Shown here: one piece after another, positions 1-9,097 of the stretch | Numbering within the stretch: position 1 is the stretch's first letter | Layout: each line of letters opens with the position of its first letter | Source: Streptomyces chartreusis NRRL 3882 | Lineage (GTDB): Bacteria > Actinomycetota > Actinomycetes > Streptomycetales > Streptomycetaceae | NCBI RefSeq assembly: GCF_900236475.1 | Contig: NZ_LT963352.1 | Coordinates: 8,093,001-8,157,000, forward strand | Length of the DNA: 64,000 bases | Reading direction: 5' to 3' | The notes under the pieces: model-generated | What the model was told of the DNA's origin: nothing | What the model saw: the letters and a program-made list of their open reading frames with translations, nothing else | The model's database searches: none | Position numbers and translations under genes: made by a program

Positions 1-494
<494 letters not shown>

Positions 495-655
495 CGCGGG
501 TCCCAGGGACTGCCGTGAGGCGAGTGCGCCACGGTGTACGCGGCCGCACGGCAGTCCGCAGCAACCCATCCTTCACATAAGTCGCAAAAAGGGCGAATAG
601 CGGCACGCTTCGAGGGCACTCCGTCTGCGAAACCCCACACAGAACGGAGCCGCTG

Positions 656-931
656 ATGATCATCAAGAAGATGCACGAGATGGGCGTCCGCAGCGAGCAC
701 GCCTACATGGCCGCCATGGCATCCGTCGGCCTCAGCGTCGTCGCCTGGATGGGCTCTCTGAAGGTGGAACCCGGCACCAACGTCGCCCGCGCCGACCGCT
801 GGGGCATCTTCGTCGGTGAATGGGCGCCCACCTTCTTCGGTCTCGGACTCGCCCTGTCCCACTACGAACAGCAGGACGGCACGCTCACCGCCGACGTCCA
901 CGAGTTCCGCCAGGCGCAGAAGGCCGGCTGA
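656..931 (+). CDS. small membrane protein of unknown function
   Basis: A 91-residue protein with two hydrophobic stretches, around residues 18-34 (AYMAAMASVGLSVVAWMG) and 50-67 (GIFVGEWAPTFFGLGLAL), and a charged C-terminus. It is probably a small inner-membrane protein. The ATG follows a purine-rich stretch (GAACGGAGCC) at suitable distance. A 160-base upstream gap separates it from the UvrA-like gene, so it probably has its own promoter. I do not recognise a named family. Codon use matches the neighbours, which supports it being a real gene. Confidence 0.6.
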   Translation: MIIKKMHEMGVRSEHAYMAAMASVGLSVVAWMGSLKVEPGTNVARADRWGIFVGEWAPTFFGLGLALSHYEQQDGTLTADVHEFRQAQKAG

Positions 932-981
932 ACGGCCCACTCCGGCGAGCGCCCGGCGCCGTTCCCGCGCACCCTGGTGCC

Positions 982-1194
982 ATGGCGTCCGTGAAGCCCG
1001 TCGTGGTCTACCCGCCCGCCGCGGACGGTGGCCGGCGGGTACGCGTGGACGACCAGTTCCTCGGGATCGCGTACGGGCTGCTGGATGTCGCAGAGTTCCT
1101 GCGGCGGGCAGGGATCGAGGATGCCGACGAGGCGTACGTGGCGGCGACGGGCCTGATCGAGTGGCGCGGCGGCGGCCCCGGCACCTGGGGGTAA
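982..1194 (+). CDS. small hypothetical protein
   Basis: A 70-residue ORF starting at the ATG after GGTGCC and ending TAA. It is mildly acidic, with a central segment (DDQFLGIAYGLLDVAEFLRRAGIEDADEAYV) that looks helical, and no signal peptide or membrane segment. It lies 50 bases downstream of the small membrane protein on the same strand, so co-transcription is possible. The third-position GC bias is typical of coding sequence here. I do not recognise it and assign no function. Confidence 0.5.
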   Translation: MASVKPVVVYPPAADGGRRVRVDDQFLGIAYGLLDVAEFLRRAGIEDADEAYVAATGLIEWRGGGPGTWG

Positions 1195-1274
1195 GGGGCC
1201 CGGGTGAAGCCGACCGCTTCCCCCGAACGGCCCAGCGGCGTGACCCCGGAGCGGGTCCGGCCGTTGAGTCGGGC

Positions 1275-1505
1275 ATGAAGAAGCGCAGCATGCTCGCCAT
1301 CGCCTCCCTGGCCACCGGCTTCGTCGTCGCCGCGGTCACTCCGTCGCACGCCATCGGGGAGAAGCTCCCCGCCATCAACGTGGACGAGACCCTCAAGACG
1401 CTCGACCAGGCCGTCGGCAAGGACGGCCTGTCCGTGGCCGGGAAGGATGGCGTCCAGAAGAAGAAGGGTCCCCAGAAGAAGGGCACCCAGAAGAACAAGG
1501 GCTGA
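1275..1505 (+). CDS. small secreted lysine-rich protein
   Basis: A 76-residue protein with a classical Sec signal: MKKRS, then a hydrophobic core (MLAIASLATGFVVAAVTP), then a likely cleavage site at SHA-IG near residue 27. The mature part is short. Its last 20 residues are a basic tail of Lys, Gln and Gly (VQKKKGPQKKGTQKNKG), which would suit contact with acidic cell-wall polymer or nucleic acid. The family is unknown. The start is well defined because the signal peptide begins at this ATG. Confidence 0.6.
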   Translation: MKKRSMLAIASLATGFVVAAVTPSHAIGEKLPAINVDETLKTLDQAVGKDGLSVAGKDGVQKKKGPQKKGTQKNKG

Positions 1506-1651
1506 CGGGCCGCTCCGGCCCCGGCCACGGCGCCGTCGCTCCTCGCTCGCGGGGGGCGCCGGCGCCGTCGTCATGCGCCCTCAACTGCGGCTGGTTTCCG
1601 TGGCAGGGTGGAGCGGGCAAGCCTCAGGGGGCCAACAGAAGAGGGGGACCT

Positions 1652-2695
1652 GTGACCGTCGTCTGGATCAACGGCGCGTTCGGTGCGGGGAAGACCACCA
1701 CCGCACAGGAACTGATCGAACTGATCCCGAACAGCACGCTCTTCGACCCCGAGGTCATCGGCGGAGCGCTCCGGTATCTGCTGCCGCCCAAACGCCTCGC
1801 GGAGGTCGGCGACTTCCAGGACCTGCCGATCTGGCGACGCCTCGTGATCGACACGGCGGCCGCGATGCTCGCCGAGCTCGGCGGGACCCTGGTGGTCCCC
1901 ATGACGCTGCTGCGCCAGGAGTACCGCGACGAGATCTTCGGCGGCCTGGCCGCCCGCAGGATTCCGGTCAGCCACATCCTGCTCGCTCCGGCCGAAACGA
2001 TACTGCGGGAGCGGATAGCGGGCCGTGAGGTTCCACCGGACGCGCCCGACGGCGAGCTGCGAATACGCCAGTGGTCCTTCGACCACATCGAGCCGTACCG
2101 CGCCGCCCTCGCCTCCTGGCTCACCGCCGACGCCCACCCGGTCGACACCAGCGACCTCACGCCCCACGAGACCGCCGCCCGGATAGCCGAGGCCGTCAAC
2201 AGCGGATCCGTGCCCGTCTGCGACATCGTGCAGACGCCCGAGCCCACCGCCGAGACACTCGCCGCCGGAGTGCTCCTCTTCGACGAACAGGACCGGGTGC
2301 TGCTCGTCGACCCCACCTACAAGGCCGGCTGGGAGTTCCCCGGTGGGGTCGTCGAACCCGGTGAGGCGCCCGCCCGCGCCGGTGTGCGGGAGGTCGCCGA
2401 GGAGACCGGCATCCACCTCGACGAGGTACCGAGCCTGCTCGTCGTCGACTGGGAGCGTCCCTCGCCCCCCGGGTTCGGAGGACTGCGGCTGCTCTTCGAC
2501 GGCGGCCGCCTCGACTCCGCGGAGGCCGGACGGCTGCTGCTGCCCGGGCCGGAGCTGCGCGACTGGCGGTTCGTCACCGAGGAGGAGGCCGCCGACCTGC
2601 TCCCGCCGGTGCGCTACGAGCGGCTGCGCTGGGCCCTGAGGGCACGCGAACGCGGAGCGGCGTTCTATCTGGAAGCCGGTGTGCCGGTCGGCTGA
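1652..2695 (+). CDS. P-loop kinase (TmrB-like) / Nudix hydrolase fusion
   Basis: A 347-residue two-domain protein. The N-terminal half carries a P-loop (NGAFGAGKTT, residues 7-16) and resembles small AAA/zeta-toxin/TmrB-type kinases that act on nucleotide-like or antibiotic substrates. The C-terminal half holds a complete Nudix box (residues about 232-254, G-x5-E-x7-REVAEETGI), the Mg-binding site for cleaving nucleoside diphosphate-X compounds. Start: GTG preceded by AGAGGGGGACC. The gene stands alone, with about 145 bases upstream and 306 downstream. The natural substrate is unknown. The fusion suggests phosphorylation and diphosphate hydrolysis of one related compound, but that is inference. 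Confidence 0.75.
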   Translation: MTVVWINGAFGAGKTTTAQELIELIPNSTLFDPEVIGGALRYLLPPKRLAEVGDFQDLPIWRRLVIDTAAAMLAELGGTLVVPMTLLRQEYRDEIFGGLAARRIPVSHILLAPAETILRERIAGREVPPDAPDGELRIRQWSFDHIEPYRAALASWLTADAHPVDTSDLTPHETAARIAEAVNSGSVPVCDIVQTPEPTAETLAAGVLLFDEQDRVLLVDPTYKAGWEFPGGVVEPGEAPARAGVREVAEETGIHLDEVPSLLVVDWERPSPPGFGGLRLLFDGGRLDSAEAGRLLLPGPELRDWRFVTEEEAADLLPPVRYERLRWALRARERGAAFYLEAGVPVG

Positions 2696-3001
2696 CGTCG
2701 AGCTCTCCGCTCGTGCCCTTTACCCGGCGCGGGGGATTCCGAGGGAAAAGCAAAAGGAAACGTCCGAGGGGCCACTGCCAATCGCTGCCCAAGGAATCTC
2801 CCGCACTCCCTCACGCGGCGGGTAATCACATTCCCATTGCTCGTCAACACTTTTCCATGACCGCAAACAATCCCTTTTCTGGCCCCTGCGCGGCTTGACC
2901 GGACTCGCACGTCGTTGCGAAAGTCCGCAGAGTCTCACGGCGGCGCTTACGACCGCCACTCAATTTCCTTGCCTCAGGGGCAGATCCGGGATGTCCGTAC
3001 G
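2696..3001. other. intergenic leader before the peptide transporter operon
   Basis: About 300 bases without a convincing gene. Base composition drops here (A/T-rich runs such as GGGAAAAGCAAAAGGAAA and AACACTTTTCCATG), unlike the coding sequence on either side. A TTGACC hexamer near 2896 is a plausible -35 element. GGACT ... AGTCC arms around 2900-2926 could form a hairpin. It most likely contains the promoter and untranslated leader of the ABC operon. A 61-codon ORF inside it lacks the third-position GC bias and is not called. Confidence 0.5.
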
Positions 3002-4033
3002 ATGACCACGCAACACCAGCCGGCCGACGCCGGCGGCGGCACCGCGCTGCTGACCGAGCCGTCGACGCAGGACCTCCGCCCCGCCGACACGGTCGTCGCC
3101 GGCCGCTCACCGGCTCGCATGGCCTGGAAGCGGATCCGGCGGGACAAGGTCACCATGGCCGCCCTGGTGGCCACCCTCCTGTTCATCGCGATCGCGCTGC
3201 TCGCGCCGGTCCTCACCGCGCTGACCAGCTGGGGACCGATCACCCCCGACAACAAGGCGATCAACCCCGACACGGGCAACTTCCCCTACGGATCCCTGGG
3301 CGGCATCAGCGCCCAGCACCTCCTCGGCGTCGAACCCGGCACCGGCTACGACCTGTTCGCCCGCATCGTCTACGGCCTGCGCACCTCCCTCTACGTGGGT
3401 TTCGCCTCGGCCGTGCTGTCCACCGCGGTCGGTGTCGTGGCAGGGCTCGCGGCCGGCTACTTCGGCGGCTGGGTCGACTCCCTGCTGTCCCGGGTCATGG
3501 ACGTGATGCTGGCGTTCCCGCAGCTGCTGTTCATCATCGCGCTCACCCCGGTGATCCAGAACGCCCTCCAGACCAACAGCCACGGCGGTACCGACGAGAA
3601 CCTCCGGCTGCTCGTCCTGGTCCTCAACATCGCCGTCTTCGCCTGGGCGTACACCGCCCGTCTGGTGCGCGGCCAGGTGCTGTCCCTGCGCGAACGGGAG
3701 TTCGTCGACGCCGCGCGGCTGATGAGCGCCGGCCGGCGGCACATCCTCTTCCGGCAGCTGTTGCCCAACCTGTGGGCGCCGATCCTGATCTCCTTCGCCC
3801 TCGCCGTCCCGCAGAACATCACCACCGAGGCGGCCCTGTCGTACCTGGGCGTCGGCGTCATCCCGCCCAACCCCGACTGGGGAGCGCTGCTGTCGGACGC
3901 CTCCCAGTTCTTCCTCCAGGACCCCATGTACCTCTTCGTGCCCGGCGTCCTGCTCTTCCTCCTGGTCCTGGCGCTCAACCTGCTCGGTGACGGGGTCCGG
4001 GACGCCCTGGACCCCCGCGCCCGGCGCGGCTGA
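3002..4033 (+). CDS. peptide ABC transporter permease, DppC-type
   Basis: A 343-residue inner-membrane permease of the dipeptide/oligopeptide/nickel importer class. An N-terminal tail of about 40 residues precedes the first membrane helix (VTMAALVATLLFIAIALLAPVL). The periplasmic loop is followed by the five-helix permease core. The cytoplasmic EAA-type loop that contacts the ATPases reads EFVDAARLMSAGRRHILFRQ. The start chosen is the ATG of MTTQHQPAD; an in-frame upstream extension looks non-coding. It is unusual that DppC comes first, ahead of the binding protein. It pairs with the DppB-type gene at 5865. Confidence 0.88.
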   Translation: MTTQHQPADAGGGTALLTEPSTQDLRPADTVVAGRSPARMAWKRIRRDKVTMAALVATLLFIAIALLAPVLTALTSWGPITPDNKAINPDTGNFPYGSLGGISAQHLLGVEPGTGYDLFARIVYGLRTSLYVGFASAVLSTAVGVVAGLAAGYFGGWVDSLLSRVMDVMLAFPQLLFIIALTPVIQNALQTNSHGGTDENLRLLVLVLNIAVFAWAYTARLVRGQVLSLREREFVDAARLMSAGRRHILFRQLLPNLWAPILISFALAVPQNITTEAALSYLGVGVIPPNPDWGALLSDASQFFLQDPMYLFVPGVLLFLLVLALNLLGDGVRDALDPRARRG

Positions 4034-4113
4034 CAAGCCACCCCTTCCCGAGTGTCGGCCCGGCGGCCCCACGAACGGCCGCCGAGCCCGTAGCAAGAAA
4101 CGGAGTTTCCTCA

Positions 4114-5790
4114 ATGACGCGCAGCACGCGCAGATCGCGCACGGTCGCTCTCACGGCAACCGCCGTGGTCATCGCCCTGGGGGCCACCGCATGCGGGGGT
4201 TCCTCCAGCAACACCGGCAGCGGCTCCCCGTCGAAGGGCGGCACGCTGACGATCCTCGACGACGCCGACTTCAACCACATCGACCCTCAGCGGACGTACA
4301 CCACCGAGGGTTCGAGCATGGACTACGAGCTCGTCCGCACCCTCACCGGATGGGACGAGACGGGGTCCCAGCCCAAGCTGGTCGGCGACCTGGCGACCGA
4401 CACCGGAACACCCACCAAGGGCGCGACGGTGTGGACCTTCCACCTGCGTCACGGGGTCAAGTGGCAGGACGGCTCCGAAGTCACCGCCCAGGACGTCAAG
4501 TACGGCGTCGAGCGGGCCTTCTCCCCGGACATCAACGGCGGTCCGCCGTACGCCAGTCAGTGGCTGGTCGGCGGCGACTCCTACAAGGGCCCGTACCAGG
4601 GCAAGCAGCTGGCCTCGATCCAGACGCCGGACAAGTACACCCTCGTCTTCCACCTCAACCAGCCGGTCGCCGACTTCAACGAGACGACGGCCATGACCGG
4701 GTGGTCGGCGGTGCCCAAGGCCCACGACACGGGTGCCACGTACGACACGCATGTCTGGTCCGACGGGCCCTACATGATCAAGTCGTACACCAAGAACAAG
4801 GAAATGGTCCTCGTCCGGAACAAGAACTGGAGCCAGGCGACCGACCCGATCCGCCAGCAGAACCTCGACGAGATCGACGCGAAGTTCGGGCAGGACCAGG
4901 CCGCCATCGACCAGCAGATCAAGTCCGACGGCGGCTCCGCCCAGACCGCGATCACGCAGACCCCGATCGCCGGCTCCGACCTGACGACGATGGCGGGCGA
5001 CCCGTCGCTCAAGTCGCGCTACTACAAGATCCCGGCCCCGGGCATCAACTACATGGCGATCAACATGAACCGGGTCAAGGACATCAAGGTCCGCGAGGCG
5101 ATCGAGTACGCCGTCGACAAGACCACCGTGCGCGGTGCCTTCGGCGGTTCGGCCTACGGCAACTACGCCACCACGATGCTCGCCCCCGGCATCGACGGCC
5201 ACAAGGACTTCAACCTCTACAGCAGCAACCCCGCCGGTGACCTCACCAAGGCCAAGGCCCTGATGAAGCAGGCCGGCAACCCGAAGCCGACGATGTCGCT
5301 CGCGGTGGAGAACATCCCCACGCACGAGCACTTCGCCGACGCTGTGAAGACCGCGCTCGCGAAGATCGGCATCACGGTGAACATCACCCCCATCGACAAG
5401 AACAACTACTTCAGCACCGTCGACAACGTGAAGAACCAGTACGACCTGACCTGGGGCGACTGGATCGCGGACTGGCCCAACGCCTCCACCGTGCTGCCCA
5501 CCCTCTTCGACGGTCGGCAGATCAAGAAGCTCCCGCAGTCCAACAACGACCTCTCGTACCTGAACGACCCGAAGGTCAACGCGCAGATCGACAAGATCGG
5601 CAAGATGACCGACATCAAGCAGCGCAACGCCGCCTACGGGGACCTGGACGAGCAGATCCTGAAGGACGCCGCCGTGGTCCCGCTGATGTACATGAACTTC
5701 AGCGAGGTGAGCGGCTCGAAGGTCGGCGGTGTCATCGACGACTCGATCATGGCCGAACCCAGCCTGGTGCACGCCTACATCAAGCAGTGA
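4114..5790 (+). CDS. peptide-binding lipoprotein, solute-binding family 5
   Basis: A 558-residue extracellular substrate-binding protein of the DppA/OppA class. A basic N-terminus and hydrophobic core end in a lipobox (GATAC), so the mature protein is lipid-anchored. The family core is clear: WTFHLRHGVKWQDGSEVTAQDVKYGVERAF around residues 108-137, and later AIEYAVDKTTVRGAF. It delivers ligand to the DppB/DppC permeases flanking it. A long hairpin follows its stop codon and may limit readthrough, so that the binding protein is made in excess. The ligand cannot be told from sequence; peptides are the family norm. Confidence 0.92.
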   Translation: MTRSTRRSRTVALTATAVVIALGATACGGSSSNTGSGSPSKGGTLTILDDADFNHIDPQRTYTTEGSSMDYELVRTLTGWDETGSQPKLVGDLATDTGTPTKGATVWTFHLRHGVKWQDGSEVTAQDVKYGVERAFSPDINGGPPYASQWLVGGDSYKGPYQGKQLASIQTPDKYTLVFHLNQPVADFNETTAMTGWSAVPKAHDTGATYDTHVWSDGPYMIKSYTKNKEMVLVRNKNWSQATDPIRQQNLDEIDAKFGQDQAAIDQQIKSDGGSAQTAITQTPIAGSDLTTMAGDPSLKSRYYKIPAPGINYMAINMNRVKDIKVREAIEYAVDKTTVRGAFGGSAYGNYATTMLAPGIDGHKDFNLYSSNPAGDLTKAKALMKQAGNPKPTMSLAVENIPTHEHFADAVKTALAKIGITVNITPIDKNNYFSTVDNVKNQYDLTWGDWIADWPNASTVLPTLFDGRQIKKLPQSNNDLSYLNDPKVNAQIDKIGKMTDIKQRNAAYGDLDEQILKDAAVVPLMYMNFSEVSGSKVGGVIDDSIMAEPSLVHAYIKQ

Positions 5791-5806
5791 CGCATCCCCT
5801 CTGAAC

Positions 5807-5834
5807 CCCGCCGGCGGCAAGGGCCGCCGGCGGG
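5807..5834 (+). terminator. intra-operon hairpin after the binding-protein gene
   Basis: A perfect 12-bp stem, CCCGCCGGCGGC pairing with GCCGCCGGCGGG, closes a 4-base AAGG loop. It begins 16 bases after the binding-protein stop and ends 31 bases before the DppB start. No U-tract follows, as is usual for streptomycete hairpins. It probably acts as a partial terminator or a 3' stability element for the binding-protein message. Confidence 0.7.
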
Positions 5835-5864
5835 CATCCCCCTCACGTCAGGTCCCGGCACCCC

Positions 5865-6857
5865 ATGTTTCGTTACCTCATCAGACGCCTGCTGGCAGCA
5901 GCCGTGATCATGCTGGTGATCACCACGATCACCTTCTTCATCTTCTTCGCGCTGCCGTCCAACCCCGCCCTCCTGGCCTGCGGAAAGACCTGCTCGCCCT
6001 CCCGTCTCGCGGAGATCAAACACTCGCTGGGCCTGGACCAGAGCTACCTGACGCAGTACTGGGAGTTCGTCAAGGGGCTGGTCGTGGGCCGTGACTACGG
6101 CGACCAGAGCGTCCGCATCCACTGCGGCGCGCCCTGCCTCGGCATCTCCTTCCAGACCGACACCCCCGTCCTGACCACCCTGCTCCAGGACTTCCCGGCG
6201 GACCTGTCCCTCGGACTCGGCGCCGCGGTGGCCTTCCTGGTCCTGGGCGTCGGCCTCGGCACCGCGGCAGCGGTCCGCAGGGGCCGGGCCGCCGACAAGG
6301 CGGCGGTGGGACTCGCCCTGTTCGGCGTGTCGGTGCAGATCTACTTCATCGGTCTGCTCCTGCTCTACCTCTTCGTCGACAAGTTCCAGATCCTGCCGAC
6401 CTCCGGATACACGCCGATCACCCAGAACCCGGCCGCCTGGTTCCAGGGCCTGATCCTGCCGTGGACCACCCTGGTCATCGTCTACCTCGCGATGTACACC
6501 CGGCTCACCCGCTCCTCCATGCTGGAGGTCTTCGCCGAGGACTACATGCGCACCGCCCGCGCCAAGGGCCTGCCGGCCGCCACCGTCGTCCTCAAGCACG
6601 GACTGCGGGCCGCCATCACCCCGATCATCACCATCTTCGGCATGGACGTCGGCTCCCTGATCGGCGGCTCCGCGGTCATCACCGAGTCGGTGTTCGGCAT
6701 CAACGGCATCGGCAAGCTCGCGGTCGACTCCGTCCAGAACTCCGACCTGCCCGTCATCCTCGGCACCACGCTCTTCGCCGCGACGTTCGTCGTCCTCGCC
6801 AACGTGGTCGTCGACCTGGTGTACGGGCTCGTCGACCCGCGCGTGCGCCTCGCCTGA
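5865..6857 (+). CDS. peptide ABC transporter permease, DppB-type
   Basis: A 330-residue permease beginning with the family's characteristic N-terminal helix (FRYLIRRLLAAAVIMLVITTITFFIFFALP). About six helices follow, with the EAA loop reading EDYMRTARAKGLPAATVVLKHGLRAAITP around residues 225-253. It forms the heterodimeric channel with the DppC-type permease encoded at 3002. The first large external loop has a CGKTCSPSR segment and a second CGAPC segment, four cysteines that could form disulfides. That is uncommon in the family and may be lineage-specific. The ATPase genes follow directly. Confidence 0.9.
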   Translation: MFRYLIRRLLAAAVIMLVITTITFFIFFALPSNPALLACGKTCSPSRLAEIKHSLGLDQSYLTQYWEFVKGLVVGRDYGDQSVRIHCGAPCLGISFQTDTPVLTTLLQDFPADLSLGLGAAVAFLVLGVGLGTAAAVRRGRAADKAAVGLALFGVSVQIYFIGLLLLYLFVDKFQILPTSGYTPITQNPAAWFQGLILPWTTLVIVYLAMYTRLTRSSMLEVFAEDYMRTARAKGLPAATVVLKHGLRAAITPIITIFGMDVGSLIGGSAVITESVFGINGIGKLAVDSVQNSDLPVILGTTLFAATFVVLANVVVDLVYGLVDPRVRLA

Positions 6858-6884
6858 GACCCTCTTTCGTCCTTAGGAACACCC

Positions 6885-7985
6885 GTGTCCGTTCAGACCT
6901 CACCGCAGCCCGCGGACGTCACACCCGCGCCCGCGCCCTTCCTCGACGTACGCGACCTGAGGGTGCACTTCCCGACCGAGGACGGCCTCGTCAAGTCCGT
7001 CGACGGCGTCTCCTTCACCCTGGAGAAGGGCAGGACCCTCGGCATCGTCGGCGAGTCCGGCTCCGGCAAGTCGGTGACCTCGCTGGCCCTGCTCGGACTG
7101 CACAAGGGCACCCGCGCCCGGGTCTCCGGCGAGATCTGGCTGGAGGGCAGGGAACTCGTCGCGCTGCCCGAGGCCCAGATGCGCGAACTGCGCGGCCGCA
7201 CGGTCTCCATGATCTTCCAGGACCCGCTCTCCGCGCTGCACCCCTTCTTCACCGTCGGCTCCCAGATCGCCGAGGCCTACCGCGTGCACCACAAGGTCTC
7301 CAAGAAGGAGGCCAAGGACCGCGCGGTGGAGATGCTGAAGAGGGTCGGCATCCCGCAGCCCGAACGCCGGGTCAGGGACTACCCGCACCAGTTCTCCGGC
7401 GGCATGCGCCAGCGCGCCATGATCGCCATGTCCCTGGTCTGCGACCCCGCCCTGCTCATCGCCGACGAGCCCACCACCGCCCTGGACGTCACCGTCCAGG
7501 CGCAGATCCTGGACCTGATCCGCGATCTGCAGGAGGAGTTCGGCTCCGCCGTCGTCATCATCACGCACGACCTCGGCGTGGTCTCCGACGTCGCCGACGA
7601 CATCCTGGTCATGTACGGCGGCCGCCGGATCGAGTACGGCACCACCCGCGAGGTCCTCAAGCAGCCCGAGCACCCCTACACCTGGGGCCTGTTGCAGTCG
7701 ATGCCGCACCTCACCGGCGACGTCGGCGAACGGCTGAACCCGATCCCCGGCACCCCGCCGAGCCTGATCAACCTGCCGGACGGCTGCTCCTTCCACCCCC
7801 GCTGCGCCTACAAGGGCTGGGCCCCGGAGGGACGTTGCACCGTGGAACGGCCCGAGCTGCGCCTCGTCTCCGGCACCGGAGGGCACCTCGCCGCGTGCCA
7901 TCTCACCGACGAGGCCAAGCAGGAGATCCGCGGCGGGACCGGCCCGGACGACCGCGGCGCCGACGCCGCACGGGCCGCGCAGTGA
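6885..7985 (+). CDS. peptide ABC transporter ATPase, DppD-type
   Basis: A 366-residue cytoplasmic ATPase. Walker A is GESGSGKS (residues 56-63), the signature is FSGGMRQRA, and Walker B is LLIADEPTTALD followed by the THD switch histidine. The C-terminal extension includes the oligopeptide-transporter cysteine motif (GCSFHPRCAY). It energises import with the DppF-type partner, whose start lies 26 bases after this stop. The start is GTG, placed before a disordered Pro/Ala-rich lead-in. Confidence 0.92.
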   Translation: MSVQTSPQPADVTPAPAPFLDVRDLRVHFPTEDGLVKSVDGVSFTLEKGRTLGIVGESGSGKSVTSLALLGLHKGTRARVSGEIWLEGRELVALPEAQMRELRGRTVSMIFQDPLSALHPFFTVGSQIAEAYRVHHKVSKKEAKDRAVEMLKRVGIPQPERRVRDYPHQFSGGMRQRAMIAMSLVCDPALLIADEPTTALDVTVQAQILDLIRDLQEEFGSAVVIITHDLGVVSDVADDILVMYGGRRIEYGTTREVLKQPEHPYTWGLLQSMPHLTGDVGERLNPIPGTPPSLINLPDGCSFHPRCAYKGWAPEGRCTVERPELRLVSGTGGHLAACHLTDEAKQEIRGGTGPDDRGADAARAAQ

Positions 7986-8011
7986 CGGCGGCGGACGAAA
8001 GGGAGCATGAC

Positions 8012-9097
8012 GTGAGCACCACCCAGCCCCTCACCGGGCAGACCACCGACCGCCCCACCGGGGAGAACCTCCTCGAAGTGCGCGGTCTGCAGAAGCACTT
8101 CCCCCTCCGGCAGGGCATCATCTTCCAGCGGCAGATCGGAGCCGTACGAGCCGTCGACGGCATCGACTTCTCGGTCGGGCCCGCCGAGTCGCTGGGCCTG
8201 GTCGGCGAGTCCGGCTGCGGCAAGTCCACCACCGGCCGTCTCATCACCCGGCTGCTGGAACCCACCGGTGGCTCCATCGTGTTCGACGGCGAGGACATCA
8301 CCCACCGGCCCGCCGCGCGGATGCTTCAGGCTCGCCGCAACCTCCAGATGATCTTCCAGGACCCGTACTCCTCGCTGAACCCCCGGCACACCGTCGGCAC
8401 CATCATCGAGACGCCGATGCGGCTCAACGGCATCAACCCGCCCCAGGGCCACAAGCGGCGCGCCCAGGAACTCCTGGAGACGGTGGGACTCAACCCCGAG
8501 CACTACAACCGCTACCCGAACGAGTTCTCCGGCGGGCAGCGCCAGCGCATCGGCATCGCCCGCGCCCTCGCCCTGCGGCCCAAGCTGATCGTGGCCGACG
8601 AACCCGTCTCAGCGCTGGACGTCTCCATCCAGGCGCAGGTCGTCAACCTGCTCCAGGACCTCCAGCGGGAGTTCGGCATCGCCTTCGTCTTCATCGCCCA
8701 CGACCTCGCCGTCGTACGGCACTTCTCCGAACGCGTCGCCGTGATGTACCTCGGCAAGATCGTCGAGGTGGCCGATCGGGAGTCGCTCTACACCCGGCCA
8801 CGGCACCCCTACACGCACGCGCTGCTGTCCGCCGTGCCCGAGGCCGACCCGGACGCCACGCAGCGCCGCGAGCGCATCAGGCTGGCCGGCGACGTGCCCT
8901 CGCCGATCGACCCGCCGTCCGGCTGCCGCTTCCGCACCCGCTGCTGGAAGGCCCAGGACAAGTGCGCCACCGAGGAACCGCGACTGGTCAGCGCCGAGGG
9001 CAGCCCCGCGGGCCATCTGACCGCCTGCCACTTCCCCGAGGAGCCGACCGTCGCGGCGCGCGAGGAGGACATCGTCCTCGATCCGGCGCTCGGCTAG
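8012..9097 (+). CDS. peptide ABC transporter ATPase, DppF-type
   Basis: A 361-residue partner ATPase with Walker A GESGCGKST (residues 65-73), signature FSGGQRQRIGIARAL, Walker B LIVADEPVSALD, and the C-terminal oligopeptide/dipeptide motif (GCRFRTRCWKAQDKC). A GTG at 8012 was chosen because AAAGGGAG sits 7-8 bases upstream. An in-frame GTG at 7982, overlapping the previous stop, has no such site. It is the last gene of the operon and overlaps the convergent hydrolase gene by four bases. Confidence 0.92.
   Translation: MSTTQPLTGQTTDRPTGENLLEVRGLQKHFPLRQGIIFQRQIGAVRAVDGIDFSVGPAESLGLVGESGCGKSTTGRLITRLLEPTGGSIVFDGEDITHRPAARMLQARRNLQMIFQDPYSSLNPRHTVGTIIETPMRLNGINPPQGHKRRAQELLETVGLNPEHYNRYPNEFSGGQRQRIGIARALALRPKLIVADEPVSALDVSIQAQVVNLLQDLQREFGIAFVFIAHDLAVVRHFSERVAVMYLGKIVEVADRESLYTRPRHPYTHALLSAVPEADPDATQRRERIRLAGDVPSPIDPPSGCRFRTRCWKAQDKCATEEPRLVSAEGSPAGHLTACHFPEEPTVAAREEDIVLDPALG

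Noticed and set aside
2713..2898. 61-codon plus-strand ORF in the leader of the peptide-transport operon
   Set aside because: It lacks third-position GC bias and a ribosome-binding site, and sits in an A/T-rich promoter-like region.
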